Shown here: positions 46,126 to 57,519 of the stretch, piece by piece
Position numbering within the stretch: the first letter of the stretch is position 1
Layout of the letters: each line of letters starts with the position of its first letter
Source: Liopterus haemorrhoidalis
Taxonomy: Eukaryota; Arthropoda; Insecta; Coleoptera; Dytiscidae
NCBI GenBank assembly: GCA_963971575.1
Contig: OZ020616.1
Location: 31,166,306 to 31,230,305, forward strand
Direction of reading: 5' to 3'
DNA length: 64,000 bases
Notes under the pieces: generated by a model
The model's database searches: none
What the model was told of the DNA's origin: nothing
The model's input: the letters and a program-made list of their open reading frames with translations, nothing else
Made by a program: the position numbers and the translations under genes

Positions 46126-46619
46126 AGTCCGTTTTACATTATACTTTTTTGCGAAGCACTACAGATTTTTTGCGTAGTACTGACGTAAAAAGTTTAATCT
46201 GAAACACAATATTTCCTTCCAACTTTCGATGCTACACTACAAACTACACTATTTTCAAAACTACCTCCGGTCAAATTTTTGGCTGGCAGATGTATACTTC
46301 TCAGTCGTACCAACTACCAACCTTTTAGTTTTCTGTTTACAATTTAACTTTTAGAAGTTTATTAAGTTGATAAGAAGTTTATTTAGAAGATATAATTAAA
46401 TATAAACTTAGCACAATTAAACAATATTTATAAATTGGTTACTAGAGTTGGTTCTATAACCCAACTGTTGTCTGTCACCTGAACCTAGAATTTTTTAAGT
46501 TGGCAGTGAAGAACACTTATTTTCCCCCCACCATATTATGTAGTATCAAAAGTTGAAACGACATCAGATTTGGATAGTATTGAAAAAAGTATTGAAAAAA
46601 GTATAATGTAAAACGGACT
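46126..46619. mobile_element. MITE with 25 bp perfect terminal inverted repeats
   Basis: 46126-46150 is the exact inverse of 46595-46619. The ends begin AGTCCGTTTTACATTATACT. Inside are ACCTCCGGTCAAATTTT and repeated GTAGTACTGAC-like words shared with 36823-36985. It is non-coding. No clear target duplication was found, so the superfamily is open. Confidence 0.75.
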
Positions 46620-47750
46620 TTAGTAGTGCTACTAAGATTTAGTAAAAGATTATGAACATAGCCCATTGTTTTTTATAATTTTCAAATTTAATATACACAT
46701 TATATCAACTCTATTTGCACATTATATATTATTATGTTTAATTAGTTGAATTGTATAGCGCAGAGCAAGAATAGCTATTTGAGCCAATTCTATATCATGA
46801 AACAGTATAAAAATGAGCAATTAAAATTAATATATAACTTTGTTTTATTTATGAAGAAACAATTTGTGATTATTAGAATTACAACATTTTAAGAGTATAG
46901 GAGCAAATTAATGTACACTGCTACAATTATTACCGTAATAATTAACTCGAAGTGCCATAAATTACAGAACAGTAGGCAGAGTTAAGTAGGTTGCAATGTA
47001 TAAGTAAACAGGAATGTATTGAAGAATTAACTAGAGCAAGGTTGCATATTATATTGTAAATATAATTCTATATTTTATATATCAACTAATTATCAATAAA
47101 AAATAAGATAATAACAAGGCATTAATAAAATATTAGGTCACTTTTCAATGAATCACTAATCTTTTTCCCTTAGAAAGTATTTGATACATCATAAATAAAA
47201 ATAATGACTTATTAATAGAATCAATAAAAAATTGTTGAGTCATTTATGACATAAACAGTAAACCTAATTGTACAATTTCTAACACTTAAGTAATCTATTA
47301 AAAATGTAAAAAAGGTAATTTATTATGTCTTGTATGCGATGAACTTATAGTAATTGTATGAACCTTTCAATATGTGACTAGAAATTGTAAATTTATTACT
47401 ATATATTTCATACATAAATCACGTTTTAACTATTATTATTAAATAACTGAAATCTGCACAAAATCATGAGATACTCCTCTATCCATCATTGTCAATCGGT
47501 TTATAGTCCCACTCACATAAATCGTCATTTTATTGATAAGTGTAAGGTCTTTCTAGGTATCTACCAGAAGTGAACAAATTGAGATTCAGGCGCCTCATGC
47601 CACTATTTCATGCCTTTGATGACACTTTTTATATGTCGATGACAATTTTTAGTAATTTTCTTGTGGGCCTTAACGTAATACTTTTCAAATAATTGTTTTA
47701 TACTGATATGCTGTACGATGCAAAAAAACAAATTTGTTAAGCATTATCTT
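46620..47750. other. AT-rich intronic sequence, nothing recognised
   Basis: No coding or repeat signal was identified. Confidence 0.45.
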
Positions 47751-47753
47751 TTA

Positions 47754-48912
47754 TATACAGAGTGTTCATTTTAATTCGTCCACCATTGCTCTCGTAAAAA
47801 CTATAATAGCTATATACACAAAATTAACATTTATTTTGTGTCGACTAGGGGTCTCAAAATACGTTATGCAACTTTCTTATTTTGAATTTAAACACACCAT
47901 TGTTTTTCGCTTATTGAAAGAGAATTTTATTCTGAATTGAACGATATAAACAAGAGTTACATAAATACTTGCGTAAAATACAGTTTAAATTTATTTCAAT
48001 CAATTTATTATTATTTTTGCCTTTCGGCTTTGAATTATGTTGTAATGAGATACAGATACATTTCTTTTACAAACCTTAACTGTAATATTGCATGCAAAAT
48101 AAATAAACAAACAAGGAATAACAAATAACATATCATAAATGAGGCAATTAACAAATTTAAGCAAATTTAAAACAGATGCATGCAATAAATCAGTGTTTCT
48201 CAACAGGTGGTCCGCGGACCACTGGTGGTCCTTAGCAACATTTTAATGGTTCGCGAAAGGCTTATAAATTATTATTTTTGAGATTTTTTGTTCATTTTTT
48301 TATTATATTTCGTTCATTTTCTGTGTATTTTGTTCATTTTCCGTGATTTTTTATTACTAAGATATATGTAGAGTTTACATATACAATTTGTTTAATAGTA
48401 CATTTATTATTAGGGGTCCGCGGTAGAAAATTAAATATTTTACTGGTCCGCGATACGTTTTCGGTTGAGAAAAATTGCAATAAATAAAATAAGTTAAACA
48501 AATTAAACAAGTGAGCCAAATGAACATATCGAAATAAAATAAATTAAATAGATAACATAAATAAGATAAATGAAATAATTCAAATAGATAAAATAAACAC
48601 AACAATAAAATAAACAAGATAATTTAAAATTTTGAATTTAAATTTATATAATTATTTTGTGCTGTAAACTGACTTGTTTATATCTTTGAATTTAGAATAA
48701 AATTATCTTTCGAGTAACAAACAACAATTGTGTGTTCCCATTTAAAATAAGAAAGTCAAACGACGTATTTAAAGAACTACTTGTCGAAACATAAAATTAC
48801 ATTACTCATTGATATTCTCTTATGGTGATTGTTTGCGAATTTAACCAACATTTTAGCTCATATAGTTCTCGAGATAGCAACTGTTGAAAAATTAAAATGA
48901 AAACCCTGTATA
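47754..48912. mobile_element. Foldback element with ~190 bp imperfect inverted arms
   Basis: The left arm (47754 to about 47940) starts TATACAGAGTGTTCATTTTA. The right arm (about 48695-48912), read inward, starts TATACAGGGTTTTCATTTTA. The arms stay alignable through AACTTTCTTATTTTGAATTT / GACTTTCTTATTTTAAATGG and GAGAATTTTATTCTGAATT / GATAATTTTATTCTAAATT. The centre is AT-rich and holds a hAT MITE (48191-48477). TACAGGGTGTTC-type ends are frequent on insect DNA transposons. No transposase was seen. Confidence 0.65.
48191..48477. mobile_element. hAT MITE, 287 bp, with perfect 8 bp target duplication
   Basis: The ends CAGTGTTTCTCAAC and GTTGAGAAAAATTG pair at 11 of 14 positions. CAATAAAT is present on both sides (48183-48190 and 48478-48485). 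GGTCCGCGGACCACTGGTGG near the left and GGTCCGCG near the right are typical subterminal words. It is nested in the foldback element. Confidence 0.85.
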
Positions 48913-48921
48913 CAAACTAAA

Positions 48922-50275
48922 TTTGGGAAATTCAACCACAGCCCCCAACAAAGTACATTTTTTGTATGCGGCTTTTTATGGGTTGCTGATTTATTTTTCT
49001 GTCCAGAGTTCTATGCCATTATTATCTCAGAAAATGACATAATTATCTTGTGATTCACATTATTTTTATTATACTCATGCACATTCGTCTGGATGTTAGT
49101 GAAGAATTAACTATATATTATAGAAGAGTTAATCAGTGGCTAATAATAGTTACATTATTCCATTTAGCAACGAAATTGCGATTAAACAACTGATATAGGG
49201 AAATCGGCAAAACCGTGCGAAACGTCACAAAAAGATGTGACGTCAGGTTTAGTACGTTTACATTCATCTATTTAACGAATGTAATATTTGTACGCTGTCA
49301 CTTGTATCGAAATGAAATGAAAATATAAGAATACGAACAGAATAGAAACAAATAAACTATTCTAATAAGCAAAATAGTCCTACAAAGGACTGATGTAATC
49401 CAAAAATATGATCAAAGAAAAGAAAATAAAAATATGAAAGTAAACAAACTAAAAACTATGCAGTACACACAAAATCAAATAAGAAAATCTATAAGAAAAT
49501 ATATAACTAAACACAAAACTGCTAAATAAACAACAAACTAAATAAAAAAGAATTTTTAGAAATTACTATAAGTTAAATATTTGAACACAAGTCAGTATCA
49601 AAACATAACAGACGTATTATTAACTGACAAATGTGACCATCGTTTTATTCAGGGATATCAATACAAATGTCCCTATATTAAATAAACACTTTTAAAATTT
49701 GTAAATTTTCAAAATGACTATCGAACACTGACTAAATATGACTTCAAAAGGTATGTTTTAATAAAATAAAAGAGTAAAGAGCAATATTAGTCTATAACTC
49801 ACATTCACAAATTTTTTCGCCACTAAGTTTGTCACTAAAGTTATGGCGCAAAATGACGAACTGCGCTGTTTCAGCGACTGAGCTATATACTGAACTGCAA
49901 GATCAAAGATCATATAAACGTTATATCTAACTTTCCAGATCATAAAAAACCTAACGTATTTTTACTATTATTAATTTAAAAACAAATTTTCTTGAGGCAG
50001 ACTGAACTGTCCAAGGCTCAACAAGATTATTCTTCATAAGATAATTTGCCTTTAGAGTCATTATGTATCAATCGTACGCCTACTATATAGTTAACCTGCA
50101 TTGCTAATGCGTGTTGATGGCTGCCAGCACCTTGTTTAACGCATCAATTGAGAAACTTGAGTAAAATTGTTGAAATAATACGAAATCAAATACAAATTGC
50201 TGTACCTTCAATATTTCAAATTTATAAGCAGTCCGCATCTTTCAATACTGCAACTCCACTGGTCTATAATAACAC
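48922..50275. other. AT-rich intronic sequence, nothing recognised
   Basis: No coding or repeat signal was identified. Confidence 0.45.
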
Positions 50276-50285
50276 TGATCCTTCG

Positions 50286-51129
50286 TAGGGCTCCCAGACG
50301 TCCCGGAAAACCGGGATTGTTCCGGTTTTGAGGTCTATGTCCCGGTGTTCCGAGACAATCTCTCGGGACGCCTATTTGTCCTGGTTTTGTGTATTTAAAT
50401 AATTAATTAAGTCAGTCAGGAGTCGACTCGGGAACGCACATTATTGGAACGACTTTAAAATTTTCCGACGGTGTCTATACAGACGACCGTGTTGATCCGG
50501 GTCTTTTGTCGTTTGTAAAAATTTGTGAACACGTTTTTTCTATTCCAGGCCACAATGGAAACGTTAAACGTATTTTCTCGCTGATGGAAATTCAGTGGAC
50601 TGACGAGCGTAATTCGCTATTATGTGATACTGTTGACTCTACAGAATAGCCTCTACGGCTATTCTACAGTGCGTGGTAAATTTTAATGTCAGTTGTAATG
50701 AAATATATGACTACGTTTTAAAAAAAGACGAATTGTTAAATACAGCTAAATCCAACCAAAAGTATTTACAAAATGATTTTGTAGGTATTTTATTTGGAAA
50801 TAACTAGTGCTTTTTTGTCATAGAACCTATTTTCGACGGGTATTTAAAATTATTAAAATTAATTTGAAAATTATTTTATGAACTATTGAACAAGAATTTG
50901 CTATGAACTTAAATACTTTAAATTTCATATAAGTTAAGATCTGGAAATTTATTTTTATTTCTGTTGTCAATTATTTGTAATATTAATTTTTTTGTTATTA
51001 ATAAAACAATAGTAATTGTAATACAAAATCTAATTAATCCCTCCCGATTAGTTAAAATTTTTGGCGTACAGCATCAAAAGTCCCCCTCTCCCCGTCCCTG
51101 TTTGCTCTGCCGACAATCTGAGAGCCCTA
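50286..51129 (+). mobile_element. hAT element with perfect 8 bp target duplication and transposase C-terminus
   Basis: The ends TAGGGCTCCCAGACG and the inverse TAGGGCTCTCAGATT pair well. ATCCTTCG is duplicated exactly at 50278-50285 and 51130-51137. The + strand near 50455-50640 reads GVYTDDRVDPGLLSFVKICE, then HVFSIPGHNGNVKRIFSLME, then IQWTDERNSLLCDTVDSTE and a stop. This is the conserved C-terminal region of hAT transposases (the ...PG.N..VER.FSLM...WTDERN block). The N-terminal zinc finger and catalytic Asp residues are gone. The intact duplication suggests a fairly late insertion of an already deleted copy. Confidence 0.85.
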
Positions 51130-52085
51130 ATCCTTCGTCCTGTTTCCTTCATCTTACTTTGAATTTCTTATATCCAAATTTTTCTTCTTCCCAGGTCTTT
51201 CCATTTTGTCTTTCATCTTGGTGTCTATGGTAACACTTATTTCAGTAACCTTCCATCCCATTCATTGTTTATGACCGCACAATCTAAGCTGATTTGTCCA
51301 TATTTCCTTAACAATTCCATTTCTTTATTTATAACATTTTATACACATATTTTATAAAAACAGCTCACCTCAACCTAAAATATTGAATGAAGATATAGTC
51401 TGCTTTTTTGGTTTAAACTAGATATTGACCCCTATCAACTTTTAACGATTGAATGAGGCTTTTTATCATTTTGTTTAACAAAACCCACTTCAATCGTTAA
51501 AAGTGAGCTCGTTTCAACTTAAGAATGTAAAAATTACATTTAGTTCTGCTTAAACATTTGGAATAAACTTTACGACTCGAGAGTAAAAGGAGTCGGGAGT
51601 CGGAGTCAGTTTTCAAAAATACCGACTCGGGAGTAGAGTCTGGAGTCGTTTATCTTTCTGTCGACTCCCCATTTATGTTTTTCCTAGTGTGTATTGTCGA
51701 TGAATAAATGATTATTTATTATTATTTATTTATTTTTTTTTTTGAATTTATTATTTGGCCTAAATTGCTGAGACTATTGGCCAGACAGTAAATTTTTTTA
51801 CATAAAATCATACAATAAAATATACATATCATTATAAATTACATTCACATTCTTATATTAGCTTTTTTATAAAAGACCAAAGAGAATCTAAAATTTCTTG
51901 ATTGTGAATAGCCAGAATAAATGTTACATTTTCAAACGTACAAAGTTCAATTGTACAAAAAAATGACAAAACAGGGAAAAAGTTCATTAAAATGTATGTG
52001 ATTTCCAAAATGTGGTTTAATTTTAAGATTTTAAAGTATATTCCCACCGCAAATGTCCTGTATTAGGATTTCTTATATCTGGCCA
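51130..52085. other. AT-rich intronic sequence with a small inverted repeat
   Basis: ACTTTTAACGATTGA at 51439-51453 is exactly inverted at 51490-51504 around a ~36 base spacer. A decayed hAT MITE copy is annotated separately within this stretch. The rest shows nothing. Confidence 0.5.
51577..51676. repeat. Decayed copy of the GGGGAGTCGG hAT MITE
   Basis: The segment with GGAGTCGGGAGTCGGAGTC, TTTTCAAAAATACCGACTCG and GTCGACTCCCCAT matches the left end of the 27719 element in reverse orientation. The outermost CATCCCTG is lost. Confidence 0.6.
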
Positions 52086-52087
52086 CA

Positions 52088-52384
52088 CAGTTCACGAGTG
52101 ATTTTTAGTAGAAAACAGGTCGTATGCAACCATTTGTCGCTGGGTGAATGAGTTCAAGAGAGGAAGAATCATAGGTTTAATAAAAATTTGATAGTTTTTT
52201 GCGTCGCTTTATTAGAAGCCAGAGACCAAACAACAGTTAAAACCTGGGTTCATCGCTGTTTCCAAACTCCAAAGAAGGTAAAAAAGGGCCCATCAGCCGA
52301 AAGGATTACGATATCCATATTTTGAGACGCGAAAGGTATCTTATACATCAACTATCGCTCAAAGGGCCAACACTATGCTTTCAA
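52088..52384 (+). pseudogene. Mariner transposase remnant
   Basis: The reading ICRWVNEFKRGRI-like (as ENRSYATICRWVNEFKRGRI near 52110-52165) marks the second helix-turn-helix. Near 52232-52360 follow TTVKTWVHRCFQTPKKVKK, GPSAERITISIF, a stop in place of Trp, then DAKGILYINYRSKG. These are the block before the second catalytic Asp and the .FWDA.GI..IDY..KG strand. The parts between and after are missing. Confidence 0.65.
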
Positions 52385-52838
52385 AGGCCTTATCACACTA
52401 GAGTTAATATTAACGTCTAGATTTTGAAAACAAAAGTTTTTGCAATCGAATCAAAGTCATTTGTGTGTATAAAAAAAAAAAAACTAGGCAAATGGGACAT
52501 GATTCAATTCCTCTGTCTTTCTATCTAGGTTTTACAAAAAGCGCGTGCGTCAACTGTTGTTCTCTCGCTCTCAGCTGTTGCGGTTTTGTCTTTTGTTTAC
52601 GTTTAGGTTAGTTGTTGTATAATTGTTATTTTAGAATATAAAATTTATAAAAAAATGCTTGTGGAACAACAACTAAATACTTTAGTGAAACCTCACAAAT
52701 AAACCTTACAAAGTAGAACTGTAATAACACGATATACGCAGGCGCAAACAAAAAATTTCCAAGTCTTCAATAATATTCAAATGCTGTGTGATAAATCAAA
52801 ACCTAAAGACGTGAAAAAACCTACAAAGGCAAAACTTG
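52385..52838. mobile_element. PIF/Harbinger-like MITE, truncated (copy B)
   Basis: It starts AGGCCTTATCACACTAGAG at 52385 and runs opposite to copy A at 34835, sharing the ATTCAATTCCTCTGTC region and the end AAACCTACAAAGGCAAAACTTG. The final ~25 bp with the second terminus are lost. Confidence 0.65.
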
Positions 52839-53184
52839 GAACTAATTTTTCATCCCGCCCTCGTATATTCTGCTTTATTAATATACCACCCATTTTTAAA
52901 TTTAACATATACCACCCATTTTTAAATTTCCTTGATTATTTTACAATAGTTTACAGAGATTAGAGAAAGGGTTATACTTGGGGTAAACCAGATAGAAAGT
53001 GTGTGATTATAAGAAAAAAGGCCCGCGACCATATAATGCCCATGTTTATAAGAGTTTTTTGATCCCTGTAATGAATGATCTACAATTTGTCTGAATACTA
53101 TATATGCTGTGATCTTTTACTATTATTGTTTTTCTCATTTATCAGATTAGATCTGATGTTATTAAATGCATTCTTGTTTTTTAG
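52839..53184. other. End of the intron
   Basis: A direct duplication of TATACCACCCATTTTTAAAT occurs near 52880 and 52907. The stretch ends with the acceptor TTCTTGTTTTTTAG. No other signal. Confidence 0.6.
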
Positions 53185-53531
53185 GTCGCCCTGGAACCGA
53201 CTACCCAGTCCTAGGAACAGTTCCCTACACAAATTTCTACTGTGATGAACAACCGTACCCCGGTTTCTTCGCTGACCCGGAGTCCAGATGTCAAACCTGG
53301 CATTACTGCGACATAGACGGTCGTCAAGCAACTTTCTTGTGTCCTAACGGGACGCAGTTCAGCCAAGCCGTCTTCGCATGCGACTGGTGGTTTAACGTCC
53401 GATGTGATTTAAGCGAAAGATTATACGTTATAAACGCACGTCTATATGGCAGACCTAAACTGGATCCCGCCAGACCCCACCGTACCATCACCAAACAGTT
53501 ATTGGAAGACATATTTGTTAGGAGGAGATAA
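53185..53531 (+). CDS. Last coding exon: chitin-binding type-2 domain of a CPAP1-type cuticle protein
   Basis: The exon opens with GT, completing a Gly codon split by the intron. It encodes 114 residues to a TAA stop at 53529-53531. After RPGTDYPVLGTVPYTNFY comes a six-cysteine module. Cys spacing is C-x15-C-x5-C-x10-C-x12-C-x7-C, with an aromatic cluster (QTWHYC) and FSQAVFACDWW. This is the peritrophin-A/CBM14 (chitin-binding type-2) pattern. A basic tail follows (LYGRPKLDPARPHRT... ending VRRR). Proteins with one such domain and a short charged N-terminal spacer are CPAP1 proteins, secreted by epidermal or tracheal cells to bind chitin in the cuticle. The signal peptide is on an exon not seen here. 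The exon is much richer in G+C than its flanks, and its frame is intact. The family is secure; which CPAP1 member is not. Confidence 0.9.
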
Positions 53532-54100
53532 CTGAACTGTTTTATAAAATAAGGACTCAGAAAAAGTGTGTTTGTGTTTGAAGCGGGTTTTAATGGGAAA
53601 TTAATCTAAAGTTAAAAATGGTTTGTCAGATTTATAGGCATTACAAATTACTTACTAATACTGAAGTAAAACTTATTTTAAATTACTTAAAAGTACTATT
53701 CCATAAAAGTATTATTAGTAAGAATAGAGTATAAAATCATAAACAGTAGAGGCGCGATGGCGAGTCAGAGAGGCCATTCTAAGGCGGCACCTTAAAAGTG
53801 GCTGTAAATGTTAATTGTACTTGTATATGAAAAATCTAATAATTAAGTTCGAACATACGTAAACAGAATGTTAAAATATGTGCCTATATGTATTTAATTT
53901 TTTTGATTGTATTCAGACACACCCCCGCGAATAGTCCAGATCCGAGCTGGCGATTTTTATAACAGTTTTATCTGATTTAACAAATTAAAAATAATAATTA
54001 ACATATATCATAAATAGACTTAGGAGATTATTATTCTTATTAAGAAATATGTTTAAAATATTCATAACAAGCGGCAAATATATTGTACTGTTTTTAATTA
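53532..54100 (+). other. Probable 3' UTR and downstream sequence of the chitin-binding gene
   Basis: AT-rich sequence follows the stop. AATAAA-like words occur but none is decisive, so the transcript end is unknown. No further coding exon was seen. Confidence 0.5.
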
Positions 54101-54104
54101 AGTA

Positions 54105-54260
54105 TTTACAGACCGGAGTAGCGTAGTGGTAACACAAGTACCCTGCGTTGCTAAGATCTCGGGGCCGAACCCCGTTTAAGCATGATATTTCAAAAATTAG
54201 AATTGTCCTGGCTAATTGCCGAAGTAACAAACAACATTAAAATTTAAAAAAATAATAAGT
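54105..54260 (+). repeat. tRNA-derived SINE (family S2)
   Basis: GGAGTAGCGTAGTGGTAACAC (A-box) leads to TTGCTAAGATCTCGGGGCCGAACCCCG (B-box), then TTGTCCTGGCTAATTGCC and an A-rich end. The order matches the minus-strand copy at 21415-21545. Confidence 0.75.
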
Positions 54261-54540
54261 ATTATGTGTAATCCGCTTCCTTAAAACTGAGATGAAGATG
54301 GTGATGCAGTTGACCAGCCAAATAAATATCGACGTCACGTATAAGTCAAATTCATTAATTAAAAGTGAAATATTTCAAGTTTGTAAGTAGCGTGCTCTAT
54401 AGCTCCCAAAATATAAATCTTACTAAAAATTGCATTGAACAGAGATAATTTTGTAAAAAAATATATATTTTTGTGTGATTATACTGTTTTTCTTGTACTC
54501 AAATTGTATTTCTTTAGAAGTATAAAAATTAATTTTGTAA

Positions 54541-54725
54541 CTTTTTTTTTTTTTTATTGCAACTGATAGCCATTAACCATTATATATTTATTTTTATTTT
54601 GGATACATTAGTAATTTTTATACCAAATACAAACATCCATGCCATGACCGGGATTCGAACCCGAATTTCCATGGTTAGTAGTTAAACAAGCTTCCCCATG
54701 GGGGGCTATACCATAGCGACCGGCA
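54541..54725 (-). repeat. tRNA-derived SINE (family S1) with poly-A tail
   Basis: The minus strand has TCGCTATGGTATAGCC, then a GGGTTCGAATCCCGGTCATGG B-box, then CATGGATGTTTGT. It ends in a 17-19 base A tract (the T-run at 54541-54559). It shares the B-box-to-GGATGTTT block with 4370-4520. It lies about 0.3 kb downstream of the S2 SINE. Confidence 0.7.
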
Positions 54726-54899
54726 TTTTTCATACTTGTTTTCATAATTAGTTTGTTCTAATAAGTCAGTACATTTAATTTCTTTTTCGGCCCCGCATTT
54801 ATTTTCATACCCAGCCTCGGAAATCCTAGACCCGGCTTTGTTTGTTTTATTAACGCAATTTAATAGGAAGGGCGTTAGAGCAATGTACACTCTTAATCA

Positions 54900-56105
54900 C
54901 TTAATTTCTTTGAGCCGTCAAACAGATTTAACAATAAATTGCCACAAATAAAATCAACTTTATTGCTTGCAACATTTTATACTCTTCAATTTTATACTAC
55001 TTATTGCCAGCTGCTAAAGAACGAGTTAAATGTTTTAACTCGAGTTATGACTCAAGTTACAATGATATGTTTTTGTATGTTGTTTTGATTCAAATTTGGC
55101 ATAACACGTGTTAAAATACTCATTCTTTAGTAACTGATCATTAGTAAATTATTGTTAATTGTGTTTGTTGCGTTATTGTAATCACAAAAAACGTTTATGT
55201 AATGTTAATATGTAAAAAGAGAATGTAATTTTAAAAAACGATTGTAAAAATTTATCATACTATAAATATTAACCATTTTCTTTAAATAATAATACATATA
55301 GAAATGAAATAATCAGCGAGAAGAACAAAAATTACACAATTAATGTTTTTACTTTTTGAAAATTGTTTTAAAAAATCTGCATGTTAATAATGTACCCGGG
55401 TACTAATGATTAATATGTTGTTGCAGTATTCGTAAAAATATCTAATAAAAAATCTTTCTCGAAAAAAAAAAAAAATACAAGCGAAAAACACAAAAAAATA
55501 GTTGTTTTGGGGTTTCAATTCATGGTTATTATATAACTATCAAGTTCACTTGACGGATAAAGCACCCTCTAAGGCTAGTAGTAGCTCCTACTAGCCATGG
55601 CCCCAAGACTCCGTGCTCGTATAACACACAAAATAAAATTGTTAATGAGGCACAGTCAAAGCTCACTTTCATAAGGCCCCGTACAATTTCTGGCCAGCTC
55701 TGTTACCATGATATTACAACAGCCGACAGTACACTCACGCCGCTTCTGATTAAATAGCGATACTTGTAGTATGGAAAAGGGATGAGGAAATGGTTGGAAG
55801 GGAAGAGAATGGAATAAAATCAATTGTAATGTAAAGTAATGAAATGTGATGCATGTTTAATAGAACGATAGGATGTTGATAGGAGATATATGTTTTGTAA
55901 TTATAATTGTAGTAAATACCCAAAACACCGAAAGGTCGAGGGGAAATAAAGGTTTATAGTATGGAAAAGATTTCCGTAACTATGCAACCCGTTAAACTTC
56001 ACTGTCAGTATAATTGCCTGCACACTTATTAACACTATTTGATTATGAACATAATTTTTCTCAACACTGTGCCCTTTTCTATCAAAGGTTCTGATCTTCA
56101 TTTTG
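54900..56105. other. AT-rich sequence with small inverted repeats
   Basis: GGCTAGTAG/CTACTAGCC form a 9 bp stem near 55574-55597 within a locally GC-richer stretch (55560-55760) of unknown nature. No gene was found. Confidence 0.45.
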
Positions 56106-56114
56106 ACGTAGGTG

Positions 56115-56497
56115 TAGGGTGACCATTCGTCCCACATTTCGCGGGATGGTCCTGCATTTTGATTCAATGTCCCGCCCTATTACATCTCCCGCAAAATGTC
56201 CTGCATTTTAATTCTTACTAACTTTACATCTATTTAGCTGTCAGTGCTATACCTTTCCTATAGTTTTAATGTTTGAATTATGATATTAAAATGTTTATAT
56301 TTACTTTACATATGGAGTAATTTATTTTTTTGTGAAAATTTTTATTCAATTGTTATTATTTTGTCGCGGTATTTAAACCATATTAGCCACAATTGTTAAA
56401 TTAAACAGTTTGATATATTTTTTGTTATCTTTTATACCCCTTCCCTGTTATTATAAATTCCGTCCCGCATTGCCTTCTCAAGAAAATGGTCACCCTA
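56115..56497. mobile_element. hAT-type MITE, 383 bp
   Basis: The termini TAGGGTGACCAT and ATGGTCACCCTA are exact inverses. The 8 bp flanks CGTAGGTG and CTTATGTG agree at 6 of 8. GTCCCGC and GTCCTGCATTTT words recur inside both ends. Non-coding. Confidence 0.75.
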
Positions 56498-57515
56498 CTT
56501 ATGTGCGAAACAAATGCTTAATAATCCGAACAATTCGCTCAGGTCGTATACCACGTGTCCAAAATGCTCCAGGTTGCTCTTAGTTGATGATTTCGGATTT
56601 ATTGTTTAGTTTGGCTAAGAATTTTGCACATACATCTGCATTGACACATCCACATTTCAAATGCTTTATATTTCTTGATGCTACTATTATGGGTTGCACT
56701 GAAGAGTTAGAATTGAACCTTCGACACCGTTCTAAAAACATTCGTAGACTTGTACACTTCTGAACATTTTTACGCCGATGTAACATAAATAAACTGGCCA
56801 GAAATACGTATTATAAGATAGGGTTTATCTATACTATTCAAGTGATCAAAATTAAACAAATATATGTGGACAGATCATACATTGTCCTTTGTTTCATTTT
56901 TATTACTATAATTATTAATGCGTTACTCTTTATGAATTATTTGTAAATAAAAAAGTTAATAAACTGGATCAAGTTCAAGAATGTAAGTGCAAGAACAAAT
57001 AATATACGACAGACTATTTTTCTGCAGTGAGTAATGATACAATTTAAGTTTATGTCGAGTTTCAAACTTTACAGACGCTATTTATTACCCCAAAATGTTA
57101 TTGCAAAAATGCATTTACAACAACTGATTATTAACTTCTAAAGTTCGTAATTTTGAAAAGAAGTAAAATGTTTTTTTTTTTTTTTTGTAACGTTATGTGA
57201 TTAGTATGTTCGAAATATAATTATTATGAAATGCCTATAAATGTGTACAAATTTATCATCTTTGTAAATAAACAAAATTGTTTTATTTTATTAATTATAG
57301 TTTCACCCAGGAGTTCACTTGTTCATACTTGTTTCATACAGTGATTAGATTCAACATTTCTTTAGACAAAAAATAAAACTTTGTAAATCCAAAGATTCAA
57401 TTTGTAAAAAAAAAGTTGAACTATTTATAAAAAAGCGTTCAGATAGATCTTAATAGATCAGTTCAGGTGGAGTTGGATTGTATTGCTTTGGTAGTAGTAC
57501 ATATATTATAGAATA
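56498..57515. other. AT-rich sequence, nothing recognised
   Basis: No coding or repeat signal was identified. Confidence 0.45.
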
Positions 57516-57519
57516 GGGA

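Larger units (their letters stand above)
40820..53184 (+). other. 12.4 kb phase-1 intron filled with transposons
   Basis: It runs from GTAAAT at 40820 to TTGTTTTTTAG at 53184. It contains a Harbinger-like element, an RTE LINE, a TIR MITE, a foldback element with a nested hAT MITE, a hAT element with transposase remains, a mariner piece and a Harbinger-like MITE. Most of the rest is unassigned AT-rich DNA. The two exons share one phase, and the joined reading is uninterrupted. Confidence 0.8.

Noticed and set aside
53324..53512. Minus-strand frame over the chitin-binding exon
   Set aside because: It is a shadow of the well-supported + strand coding frame.
54640..54700. Possible tRNA gene from the strong B-box
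   Set aside because: The head does not close into a cloverleaf acceptor stem and is followed by a SINE body and poly-A tail. The same applies to the other tRNA-like heads.
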